A stretch of DNA of 64,000 bases from CAWAXW01 sp963786155. Its GTDB lineage: Bacteria; Actinomycetota; CADDZG01; WHSQ01. A program made the position numbers and the translations under genes. The DNA lies in assembly GCA_963786155.1 (NCBI GenBank), contig CAWAXW010000006.1, forward strand, positions 558,001-622,000. The letters run 5' to 3'. The notes beneath the pieces were generated by a model, which was not told the origin of the DNA, did no database searches, and saw only the letters and a program-made list of their open reading frames with translations. Position 1 is the first letter of the stretch. Each line of letters starts with the position of its first letter. Positions 25,591 to 34,530 of the stretch are shown here, one piece after another.

Positions 25591-28070
25591 TCGGGGCTGG
25601 GGGACGGCGTGTTCGGCGGAGCAGCACCCAGGCGCCTAGGACGAGAACGAAGCCCAGCGCGGCCGCGGCCATGCCGGCCCTCTTTCGAGTGTCGTTCGTG
25701 AAGGAGATCTCGCCCGGTTCGAGCTCGACGTCGTAGGCGAGGAACGACTCGCCTGCATGCTCGCGGGCTTCGGCCCAGAAGCTCTGCTCATCCAACTCGG
25801 CGACGACGTCGGGGAGATGGCTCTCGGCGGTCGCGATCAGCGTGACGCGGCCGCCGCTGCCCTCGGCCGGCACGGCGACCGGGACCTTTCCTTCGGCGTC
25901 GGGATCCGCAACGTAGCTGTAGGACGCGGCCTCGTTCGGCTCTGGGAACGTGACGAAGCCGATGTAGCTCGCCTCGACTCCGTGCGAGTCGATCGCGGCC
26001 ATCTGTACCTCTGCGGGTTCCGGAGTGGTGCGCACTCGCGCGGACCCGGTCGGCTGCCCGTTCGCGTCCAACTGCGGATGGTTCGAGTAGCCGGGACGCT
26101 CACTGTCTTCGCGCTTGAAGTTTCCGTTGTCGTCGGCGAAGAAGCCGTGGGCCACGAAGACCTGGTCTATGTCGTCGACCCCGTCGGCGTCGGAGTCCCG
26201 GCCCCCGAAGTTCAGGGTCATCGCCTGATAGAGCTCGTGCACGTCGAAGAGGTGCGCGTAGCCCGACTGCTTGCCCGACTTCGAGTCGGTGGTCGAAGCC
26301 GTCTCGATCGCGGACCAGAGCGCGTCCAGCTCGAGGTCTACAGGATCGTCGTCGATGAGGTTCTCGCGCAGACCGACAAACTCGAACGTGGCGTAGTTCT
26401 TGGGCGCGATGGTCCAGAAGTAGACGTTGCCCTTGCGCCGGGTCGCAGGGTCACTCGCATCTATGTGGACGGGGCGCACCGCGATCTTCTTGCCCGAGGC
26501 ATCGAGGAACCTAATCTTCATGATGGCGAGGGCGTCGGGCGGAAGCCTCTCGATCAGCCCGATCACCATCGTGTCGCCGCTCTTGGTCTTGAACTCCTTG
26601 TAGCGGACGGAGTTCTCGATGTTGACTACGGGGGGCTTGACCGAGGCGTAGTCGTCGGACCCGTCTTCGAGATCGAGCAGGATCCCGGTCACGGCCTCTT
26701 CCTCGTCCTTTCCCTGACGACCCCATGCGAGCGTCTCGACATCCGGCTCCAGCGGGCTCACCGTGCCGTTGATGAATCGGAATGCCGGCGCGGTCCGAGG
26801 AGTGGTGCTGGTTTCCATGTACTTGGCAACCGTTGTCGAGAACCAGGTGGCGAATCCCTCCACCCACCCGGCCGTCGACGAGTCGTTGGCGTAGTAGCCC
26901 GCGTGCGATACCGACGCGGAGTTGTGCGGGTTCTCCCCATAGACGTCGGCCATGACGTGATGGCCGAACTCGTGATACATCGTGTCGTTCAGCTTTTCGG
27001 AGGCCTCGCCGCTGTAACGCTCGTCCAGGTAGATGTGAGGTTCCGAGACCAGATTGCCCGGCGTCTGTGACCCGATGTAGAACGCATCGTTGCATTCAGA
27101 TCTCACGCTCGAGTCGCACCACGTCACTATCTTCAACGGGAGGTAGTCGAGCGTGGCGAGGAGTTGTATCTCTGCGAACCGCCATGCGCGCTCGAGCTGG
27201 CGATAGAGCACCCAGAGGTCGTCCCACTTCTGGACCGAGTCGGGGAACATCACGGGGTAGGAGGCCGGAGTCGTGAAGTCGGCCACGCATTTGTCTGTCG
27301 GCTCGACCCCGAAGTCGAGTGTTCGGAGCTCGGCATCGTCCGTCTTGTGGACGAACTTGAACCTGTCCTTGTGTGCCAAGAAGAGCGAAACGGAAACGTT
27401 GTGCTTCTTGGGGTCGAATCCCGCGTTCGCGAAGTTGGAGAACTTGTAGCGCCCATCGGAGTCCGTGGCGGTATCGACCTGTAGGCCCGGGCCGTTGAGC
27501 TGGATATGGATGCCCTCGACCGGCTTGCCCGCGTTGGTCACCCGTCCCATCACATCGCAGGTGGTCGTCGGGATGTTGCACGGCGCGGCCCTCGCCATCA
27601 CCTGGGTGACTAGTTGATTCTGGGCCGCTTCGCCTTCAGTAGACGTAGACGGCATCGTGCGAAAGGTGTCGATCATGTGAGTCCTGATCGCGTGACAGTA
27701 GAAGTCCTTGGACGCCGATGACGCCGCGGCCGGCTCGAGCCACTGGATCTCGATGCCCCCTACCGCCACATATTCGCAATAGAGGTTGAACTCGCCAGGG
27801 TTACTGTCGTGCTCGTCGACTGTCCCGCTCACGGCGAGCCCGCCGTCCCAAGGCTCGACCCCGATCCCGTTGTCGCGCGCGATGTCATCCGGGATGAGCA
27901 GACGCGGCCCCGTCGACCGAGGGCGGACATACGGGGAAGGGAGCACCAGACCCGGCGGGCGGGGGGGAGGGCGGAGGTGCGGACGGCGATTGTGCCTCGA
28001 CCCCAACCATGAGTGCCGGCAACAGCAGGGACAACGACGTCACCCCCACGAGGAGGAGGCCGCGCTTCAA
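25577..28070 (-). CDS. large secreted gluzincin-like metallopeptidase, membrane-anchored, one frameshift
   Basis: The signal peptide (LKRGLLLVGVTSLSLLLPAL) begins at a TTG near 28070 with AGAGGG upstream, or ATG 28115. The frame shifts in the G-rich run near 27955-27970 and then continues about 780 residues to 25577. Domains: a CarboxypepD_reg-like module (GRVTNAGKPVEGIHIQLNG), the zinc site HEFGHH with a downstream GWVEGFATWFS glutamate as in gluzincins, an EF-hand/dockerin-like DSDADGVDDIDQ, and a C-terminal TM helix followed by basic RRTRRPP. Probably extracellular and anchored at the C-terminus. Its last residues lie inside the cruciform repeat. Substrate unknown. Confidence 0.65.
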
Positions 28071-28163
28071 CGTTTCCCTCTGGGATCCATCGTCACAAGC
28101 CAAGCACCCGCCCACAGGGCCAACAACCCACTTGCGACGTCGGTTGAGGGGTGGTTACGTCGG

Positions 28164-28508
28164 GTGCAGGAGGCCAACCTGGACGTTCCCCCCGATACCT
28201 CACCCAAGCCTGTGTTCTGCCGCGCCTGCGGTACTAAAGCCCGAGCCGGGGCTACGTTTTGTGCCGCGTGCGGGACGACGCTTGCTCGGCCTCCGGTAAT
28301 GGCCGCACCTCAGGTCGTGGCGCCTCCGAGCGTCCCGGCTGCGGCGCCGCGCGTCAGGACTCCGCTGGAGAAGCGCACGCTCCGCCTTCGTCTCCTCGTC
28401 GTCGGTGGGGTCGCCGTCCTCGGCGCCGGAGTAGTGCTGTTCCTGGGAGCCAACGAAACGATCCCGACGAATCCAAAGCCGCCCGCGCCCGCGGACGCCG
28501 CTCCCTGA
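28164..28508 (+). CDS. zinc-ribbon single-pass membrane protein
   Basis: About 115 residues; start uncertain (GTG 28164 proposed, overlapping nothing). Double CxxC zinc ribbon CRACGTKARAGATFCAACGT, a proline/alanine linker, then one TM helix (LLVVGGVAVLGAGVVLFLGA) and a short Pro-rich tail. Divergent from the metallopeptidase gene. Small proteins of this layout are common and unassigned. Confidence 0.5.
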   Translation: MQEANLDVPPDTSPKPVFCRACGTKARAGATFCAACGTTLARPPVMAAPQVVAPPSVPAAAPRVRTPLEKRTLRLRLLVVGGVAVLGAGVVLFLGANETIPTNPKPPAPADAAP

Positions 28509-28557
28509 CCCTTTAGCCCTGGCGGGCCGTGTCACACCCCTCCGATACGGTGAGGGC

Positions 28558-30663
28558 GTGGCTCTTGATGCGATAACCGAAGGTCTCAACCCCGAGCAGC
28601 TCGCGGCCGTCAAGGCGGTGCGGGGGCCGGTGTGCATCCTCGCGGGGGCCGGGTCGGGCAAGACGACGACGATCACGCGCCGGATCGCGCATCAGGTCGC
28701 GACCGGTACGTTCGAGCCGGTCGACGATCCTCGCCGTCACGTTCACCGACAAGGCGGCCGGCGAGATGCGGGCGCGGCTCGAGACGCTCGGCGTCGAGGG
28801 CGTGCGCGCCCGCACGTTCCACTCGGCCGCGCTCGCCCAGCTGCGCGCCCTGTGGCCCGGACGCGCCGGCCGAGATCCTTCCGTCGAAAGCCATGGCGCT
28901 TCGCCAGATCGGCAACACGCTGCCCAAGCCCTACAAGTTCCGGCCGGCGGGCGACCTCGCGACCGAGATCGAGTGGGCCAAGAACCGCCGCATCGGGTCG
29001 GAGGCCTACGCAGTCTTCGCTCGGCAGACCACGAACCGCCGATCCCGGTCGACCTCATGAAGAGCGTCTACAAGCGTTACGAGAACGGCAAGCACGATCG
29101 CAACCTCATCGACTTCGAGGACTTGCTCGAGCTCACGATCCAGATGTTCCAGACGACGAGTGGGCGCGCGAGCGCTTCGCGGCCCGCTACCACGCGTTCA
29201 CCGTCGACGAGTACCAGGACGTCAACCTGCTGCAGGAGACGCTGCTGCGGGAATGGGTCGGCGAGCGCGACGACCTCTGCGTGGTCGGCGACGACTACCA
29301 GTCGATCTACGGGTTCACCGGGGCGACGCCCGCGCTACCTGCTCGAGATGCCGACGCGCTTCCCACGTACCGACGGTGGTCCGGCTCGAGTCGAACTACC
29401 GCTCGACGCCCGCAGGTGCTCGAGGTCGCGAACGAGCTCGTGCCCAAGCTCGGGCGGGGCCGAGAAGGTGCTGCGGGCGGTGCGCGACTCGGGGCCCGAG
29501 CCCGCGCTCCGCGCCTTCTCGAGCCCGAGCGCGCGAGATCGCCGTTCCTCGTCGAATCGCATCAAGGAGCTGCACGACGGACGGCGTCGCGCTCGAGGAG
29601 ATGGCGATCCTCTACCGGGTGAACTTCCGCTCGGAGGACTACGAGGAGGCGCTCGCGGCCGCCGGGATCCCGTTCCAGGTCAAGGACGGCGCCTTCCTGG
29701 ACCGAGCGACCGCTCGCCAGCATCCTCACCCCGCTGCGCAAGTCCAAGGCAGGTCGACGTTGCAGCCGCGGTGCGCAAGGCCGCCGACGAACTCGGCTAT
29801 CATCGAAGAGCCTGCCCGACGATCTCGGCGACCAGGAGCTCACTCGCCAGAACGACCTCGCCCGCTTCGTACGCCTCGCCGAGGAGTTCGACGACGGCTG
29901 CGCACGACCGCGGCCGACTTCGTCGCCGACATCGAGGCTCGCTTCGGGAGCGGCTCCGAAGGGGGCCGCGGCGTGAACCTGCTGACGCTCCATCGCGCCA
30001 AGGGCCTCGAGTTCGAGGCCGTGTTCCTCCCTCGGCTCGAGGACGGCGAACTTCCGTTCAAGCGTTCCCGCACGCCCGAGAGCGATCGCCGAGGAACGGC
30101 GCCTGTTCTACGTCGGGATCACGAGAGCCAAGACGCATCTCGCGATCACGTGGGTCACCGAAGGCAAGCACCGAGTGAGCCCCTTCGTTCGAGAGCTGCT
30201 CGGGAGCGCGCAGGCCGCCGCTTCCACCGAGCGCCAGCCGATGCGCGCGCACGTACCCAAGGAAGTCGTCGTTGCCGAAATCGGCGCCGTCATCTCCACC
30301 GGCGGGTTCGAGGGCACGATCATCGAGGTCGGCGAGGACTCGGTGGTGCTCGACGTCGACGGTGCTCGCCTGAGCGTGGACTTCGGCGAAGTTGTCACGT
30401 CGGGCGGCAAGAGGCTCCCATTGGGCCCGGCCCCTTCAGCGCGCGACGCGCTCGTGTTCGCTCTGAAGAAGTGGCGTCTGGAACGAGCGCGGGCCGATGA
30501 GGTCCCCGCCTACGTCGTGTTCCACGACGCAACCCTGGAATCGATCGCCGAGCTCGCACCCACCAGCGAAGCCGCCCTATCAACGGTCACAGGCATAGGC
30601 CCAACAAAACTCGAACGCTACGGAGCCGAAGTCCTAGCCGTGATCGAGGCTACCCAAGGGTGA
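28558..30663 (+). pseudogene. UvrD2-like SF1 DNA helicase with HRDC domain, multiply frameshifted
   Basis: GTG 28558 starts NPEQLAAVKAVRGP then Walker A GAGSGKTTTITRR. Further SF1A motifs occur in alternating frames: ARTFHSAALAQL, FTVDEYQDVNLLQ (motif II), CVVGDDYQSIYGFTGA (III), RLESNYRS (IV), VNLLTLHRAKGLEFEAVFLP (V) and RRLFYVGITRAK-like residues (VI). The C-terminus (ALKKWRLERARADEVPAYVVF, then TVTGIGPTKLERYG) is an HRDC domain, as in mycobacterial UvrD2. At least eight single-base shifts are needed. For a housekeeping repair helicase this points to assembly error. Role: 3'-5' unwinding in DNA repair. Confidence 0.75.
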
Positions 30664-30664
30664 G

Positions 30665-32020
30665 CTAGGGCAACTCGATGGCTAGTGCCGGACCCAGGCG
30701 TTCTAGTGCCGGCTCGGCCAGGTGGTAGATCGGGCCCGTCGAGGAATCGAGGAACGACACCGCGATGCGGCCGTCCGGGAAGATGCCGACGGTGTTGAAG
30801 TCGAAGCGGATCTGCTGGCCGACGCCGGCCGCTGAGTTGATGTCTCCCAGCCCGATCTCGTAGAGCGACACGAGCTGTGGGGTGTTCGTGCTGATGTCGA
30901 GCTTGTAGAGCAGGTCGCGATCCGATTCCGCGGTGGTCGCGTGCAGCGCCACGGCCGCGACGCCGGCGTCGTCGTTCACCCGGTAGTCGACCTGCATCCC
31001 GTTGCTCGAGTGATCTTTCGGAAGCTCGACCTTGATCGACTTCCACGTGCGCGCGCCGTCGGTCGAGATGCGGTACTCGAAGCTCGGCCCCTGCTGCAGC
31101 AGGTTGTGGATGCGCCCGCGCGAGTCGACGAGCAGCTTGCCGCCGAGGTCGGGGCCCTTGGGCAGCGTGAGTGCCTTCCACTTCTGGGTGGCGGGATCGA
31201 GCACAGACCAAGAGTCGTTGAAACCGCTCGGAGCCGCCAGCGCCGACCCGCCGCCCAGCGGGGTGATCGGGCTCTGCGAGTTCGGAAGGTCCCAATCGAG
31301 GTCCTCGTCGGGCTTGGTCTTGACCCAGCCGGTGACCGAGTCCTCGAACTGTCCGTCCACGAACGGGTTCGACACGCTCGTGTAGGTCAGTCCGTCGGTT
31401 GAATAAAGGAGTGGGCCCTGGTGCGGATAGCCGTCCACGAACACGACGTAGGGAACGTCCAGGCCCTCGAACGGACCCGGGATGACGCTGAGCCACGGCC
31501 GGTCGTAGAACGGCGTGTGCAGCGGCATCTCGAGGTATTGCCATTCGTCGAGCTGCGCGTCGTACTTGTAGGAGAGAAGGTGGTCGGCGGAGTAGGGGTC
31601 CCACTCGACCGCAACGATGTCGCCGCCCGGAGCAACCGTGAGCGTGCCCTCGCCGTTGACCAGTGGCGCAGGTGGCCGAACCGACTTCCACGTCTTGCCG
31701 TCGTCGTCGGTGTAGTTGATGTAGCTGCCGCCGAGGTCGAGCAGCCGGCCCTTCGGGGTGACCGTGATGTAGTTCTCGCAGCAGTTGCCGGTGCGCTCGG
31801 CGACCCGGAACTTCGCTTTGCGCACGCGGTCGTCGCTCGGCGAGGGGCTGCGCCCGAACTCGGTCACCTTGAAGGACTCCACGCGCGTCGGCGGGCTGAA
31901 GTCGACCACCTGGGCCGGTGCCGCGGGAAGGTTCTGGCCGATGGCCGATACGGCGCTCGTTCCGACGAGGGTCGCGATCAGGCCGACCCCGATGAGGGCT
32001 CGGCGGGTTGTAGCGGGCAT
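30665..32020 (-). CDS. secreted BNR/sialidase-like protein
   Basis: 451 residues. Signal peptide MPATTRRALIGVGLIATLVG, ribosome binding site GGAGGGG before ATG 32020. Asp-box-like motifs YTDDDGKTWKS, YSTDGLTYTS and STDGARTWKSI indicate a beta-propeller. Family members are annotated as exo-alpha-sialidase-like but catalytic residues cannot be confirmed. Its stop lies two bases from the convergent helicase stop. Confidence 0.65.
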   Translation of the reverse strand: MPATTRRALIGVGLIATLVGTSAVSAIGQNLPAAPAQVVDFSPPTRVESFKVTEFGRSPSPSDDRVRKAKFRVAERTGNCCENYITVTPKGRLLDLGGSYINYTDDDGKTWKSVRPPAPLVNGEGTLTVAPGGDIVAVEWDPYSADHLLSYKYDAQLDEWQYLEMPLHTPFYDRPWLSVIPGPFEGLDVPYVVFVDGYPHQGPLLYSTDGLTYTSVSNPFVDGQFEDSVTGWVKTKPDEDLDWDLPNSQSPITPLGGGSALAAPSGFNDSWSVLDPATQKWKALTLPKGPDLGGKLLVDSRGRIHNLLQQGPSFEYRISTDGARTWKSIKVELPKDHSSNGMQVDYRVNDDAGVAAVALHATTAESDRDLLYKLDISTNTPQLVSLYEIGLGDINSAAGVGQQIRFDFNTVGIFPDGRIAVSFLDSSTGPIYHLAEPALERLGPALAIELP

Positions 32021-32050
32021 TCTCTCTCCCCTCCAGGCGTGATTTGCTCA

Positions 32051-32779
32051 CTAGAGGAGTTCGGGGGCCTCCCTCGATTCCCTGCCCGGGGCTTTGTCCA
32101 GGGGGCCGGGGTCGGGCTCGGTCGGCCCGGCTTGGCGATCGTGCAGCCACTGGACCCCGAGGACCGAGCCGACCGCCACGGCCGCCCCCAGGAAGGCTCC
32201 GGCCATCGTGTCGGTAAGCCAGTGGGCCGAGAGGTAGACGCGGCTGAGCCCCATCAACAAGGTGATCGCGACCGCGCCGAGCATCCAGGCCCGGCGGCGG
32301 GGGCCGGGGGCCACCAGGATCAGCACGATGATCACGGAGATCACGGCCGCGGCCATCGTGTGTCCCGAAGGAAAGGCGTTGTTCGAAACTCCCACCATCG
32401 GATCAGGCGGACGCGGGCGAGCGTAGGCCCACTTGAGCGTGCTGTTCAGGACCTCGCCGAGTGTTACGGCGAGAAGGAATGCGCCAAGGAGCCACCAGTG
32501 CCGTCGCACGATCAGGAGCACGGCGACGGCAATACGCAAAGGGATGGTGACGAACGAGGAGCCGATGATGTCCAACGCGTCGGCCAGGAAGGTGACAGCG
32601 TCGACGCGGATCTCGACGAAGAAGTCGTGCACGGCATCGTCGATCGACTGGACCACCTCGCGCGTCGCGGGAATGGCCTGTAACAAAAGCATCAAACCCG
32701 CCGCCGCGACGAGACCAATAAAGAAGTGAGTGGTCCACGGATGCAACGCCGGCGTCGAGGGCCGCGATCCCGAGCTCAT
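32051..32779 (-). CDS. PAP2-family membrane phosphatase
   Basis: 242 residues, about six TM helices. All three phosphatase motifs are present: KWAYARPRPP (KX6RP), NAFPSGHT (PSGH) and SRVYLSAHWLTD (SRX5HX3D). Likely dephosphorylates a lipid such as undecaprenyl pyrophosphate or phosphatidic acid at the outer face of the membrane. Preceded (minus strand) by the intergenic region with two hairpins. Confidence 0.85.
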   Translation of the reverse strand: MSSGSRPSTPALHPWTTHFFIGLVAAAGLMLLLQAIPATREVVQSIDDAVHDFFVEIRVDAVTFLADALDIIGSSFVTIPLRIAVAVLLIVRRHWWLLGAFLLAVTLGEVLNSTLKWAYARPRPPDPMVGVSNNAFPSGHTMAAAVISVIIVLILVAPGPRRRAWMLGAVAITLLMGLSRVYLSAHWLTDTMAGAFLGAAVAVGSVLGVQWLHDRQAGPTEPDPGPLDKAPGRESREAPELL

Positions 32780-32870
32780 TGGTCCTTCTTAGCGTCTTCT
32801 TAGGTCTTTCTCATCGCTTTCTGATCTCCAGGCGCTTGGATGCAGCGGCAGCCTGAGGGGGCCGTGCGAT

Positions 32871-32936
32871 GGCGAGTGCCTGACTCGCCGCGATCGAAAG
32901 AGGCCCCGGCCGCCAACCCCGGGGCCTCTTTTCGTT
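32871..32936 (+). terminator. hairpin plus strong terminator in a divergent intergenic region; candidate short RNA
   Basis: GGCGAGT-GCCTG-ACTCGCC (32871-32889) is followed by a perfect 13-bp stem AAAGAGGCCCCGG / CCGGGGCCTCTTT (32897-32909, 32919-32931) and T-rich TTCGTTTT. The terminator reads on the plus strand, but no plus-strand gene ends here: the neighbours are divergent. A short RNA ending near 32940, or an attenuator for the nitroreductase gene at 33041, would explain it. No known RNA family recognised. Confidence 0.5.
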
Positions 32937-33040
32937 TTGAGGCGGGGGCCGGCTCTCAGATCAGGGGCCGTCATCCCTTGGTGCCTTGGTGTTACCCGTT
33001 GAGCAAAACGGACAAACCGAAACGGGCACAATGGTCCGTG

Positions 33041-33632
33041 ATGGATTTCGATGCATTGGTTCGCCGCCGCCGGATGGTTCGCAACTACCTGGATCGTCCG
33101 GTCGCACGCGATGTGATCGAGCGCATCGTCGAGCGCGCACGTAAGGGACCCAGCGCCGGCTTCAGCCAGGGCCTCTACTTCGTCGTCGTTACCGACGAAG
33201 CCACTCGGCGCGAGCTCGCGCAACTGGCCGGCGAGGACGACTACGTCAAGGACGGGATGACGCCGTGGATATCACGGGCGCCGGTGCACGTCGTCGTGTG
33301 CGTGAGCGAGGAGGACTATCACGCGCGCTATCGCGAGCCCGACAAGCTCGCCGATGACGGAACCGAGATCGAATGGCCTGTCCCGTATTGGTGGATCGAC
33401 GCGGGGGCCACGCTGATGCTGCTGTTACTCGCGGCGGTCGACGAAGGTTTGGGAGCGGGCTTCTTCGGCGTACACCGCCTAGAAGGGATCACCGACCTGC
33501 TCGGGATCCCCGCAAACGTTCGCGCCGATAGGAGCGGTAACGATGGGCTACGCGGCCGAAACCCAACCCCTGGGCTCAGCCTCGCGAGGCCGCAAACCCA
33601 CAACAGAAACGATCCACTGGGAACACTGGTAA
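33041..33632 (+). CDS. nitroreductase-family flavoprotein, frameshift near C-terminus
   Basis: Start ATG 33041 (MDFDALVRRRRMVRNYLDR), with the FMN-binding RRRRMVRNY motif of nitroreductases. ARKGPSAGFSQGLYFVVV and later DAGATLMLLLLAAVDEGLG, GAGFFGV and LLGIP follow the fold. After VRADRS the conserved end (PIGAVTMGYAAETQPLG) is in another frame and stops at TAA 33630-33632, so one base is wrong near 33520. About 197 residues. Reaction: NAD(P)H-dependent reduction, natural substrate unknown. Confidence 0.8.
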
Positions 33633-33650
33633 TCGAGTTTGGTACTCGCC

Positions 33651-33698
33651 AAATCTTCCGATCAGAGGGGTGAAAACCGACTCTGAGCCGGAAGATTT
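33651..33698. repeat. intergenic cruciform repeat, copy B
   Basis: Arms AAATCTTCCG (33651-33660) and CGGAAGATTT (33689-33698) with an inner TCAGAG/CTCTGA stem, followed by CGGGG and GGGGGAC as in copy A at 25546-25590. The inner stem differs in sequence but is again base-paired. Lies between convergent genes. Confidence 0.7.
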
Positions 33699-33710
33699 CG
33701 GGGTGGGGGA

Positions 33711-34508
33711 CTAGACGGAATGGAAGAGTTTCGGGAAGCGCAGGCCTAGCCATGGCTTGCGGCCCCACGACAGGACCTTTCCCTTTAGTAGTGCCGGGGT
33801 CTGGGGGATGCGGCCGTAGCCGATCAGCAGGTACGCGACCGGGTCGGCGGAGATGTGACAGTCGACCTTGCCCGGCGATGTCGACGAGACGTCGAGGTTG
33901 CCGTTGTTGAAGGTCAGGAAACCGCCGCCGGGCCCCCGCACGCTCAACTCGTATGTCGCGCGGAGACCGGCCGCCTTCTCCTTGTCCACGAAATGGGGGA
34001 GCACCGGCATGATCCCGGTGATCACGATCCGGGCATGGTCGGGCGCGATGTCCCACGGGCGGTCTTCGGCCGACGCGATGTCGAGCCCGTGGATCGCCGC
34101 CTCGTTGATCAGGAGCGAGCCGAGCGTGAAGGTGGGGAGCTTGATGTCGCCGTGCCAGTTCTGCGGTTGCTCCCACGCTTCCTGCGTCGCGCGTTCGATG
34201 AACTGAGCCGTGGCGGTCTCCACGCGTCCGGCGAGCACGTCTGGGTCGCGTTCCGGATCCTCGGCGACCTTCTTGTTCCACGCGTTGTCGAGCGAGAGGT
34301 GGTCCCGCACGAACGAATGTCCGCCGGACATCAGCTCCGCGAACAACCCGAAGAGGTGACTCATGTGGGCGGCGGTCTCGGCGATGCTCCACTGCCCGAT
34401 GGCCGTGCGGCTCGGATCCGTAACGGACCGCAAAGTCGATGCGTAGCGAGAGCTCGTCTCCTCGAGCGCGCGCAGCGAGGCGTCGCGGTCGGTCACGGGC
34501 AAGGTCAT
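33711..34508 (-). CDS. DinB_2/maleylpyruvate isomerase-type protein with SCP2-like C-terminus
   Basis: 265 residues. The N-terminal helical bundle has IGQWSIAETAAHMSHLFGL, and LGSLLINEAAIHGLDIASA follows. The C-terminal about 90 residues (ATYELSVRGPGGGFLTFNNG, CHISADPVAYLLIGYGR) form an SCP2/sterol-carrier-like domain. Mycothiol-linked family; substrate unknown. Confidence 0.7.
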   Translation of the reverse strand: MTLPVTDRDASLRALEETSSRYASTLRSVTDPSRTAIGQWSIAETAAHMSHLFGLFAELMSGGHSFVRDHLSLDNAWNKKVAEDPERDPDVLAGRVETATAQFIERATQEAWEQPQNWHGDIKLPTFTLGSLLINEAAIHGLDIASAEDRPWDIAPDHARIVITGIMPVLPHFVDKEKAAGLRATYELSVRGPGGGFLTFNNGNLDVSSTSPGKVDCHISADPVAYLLIGYGRIPQTPALLKGKVLSWGRKPWLGLRFPKLFHSV

Positions 34509-34530
34509 GCCGGCATCGTACGAGAGAGCG

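Noticed and set aside
32860..32940. 6C RNA or other known actinobacterial RNA
   Set aside because: Two stacked hairpins are present but the loops lack the six-cytosine runs that define 6C.
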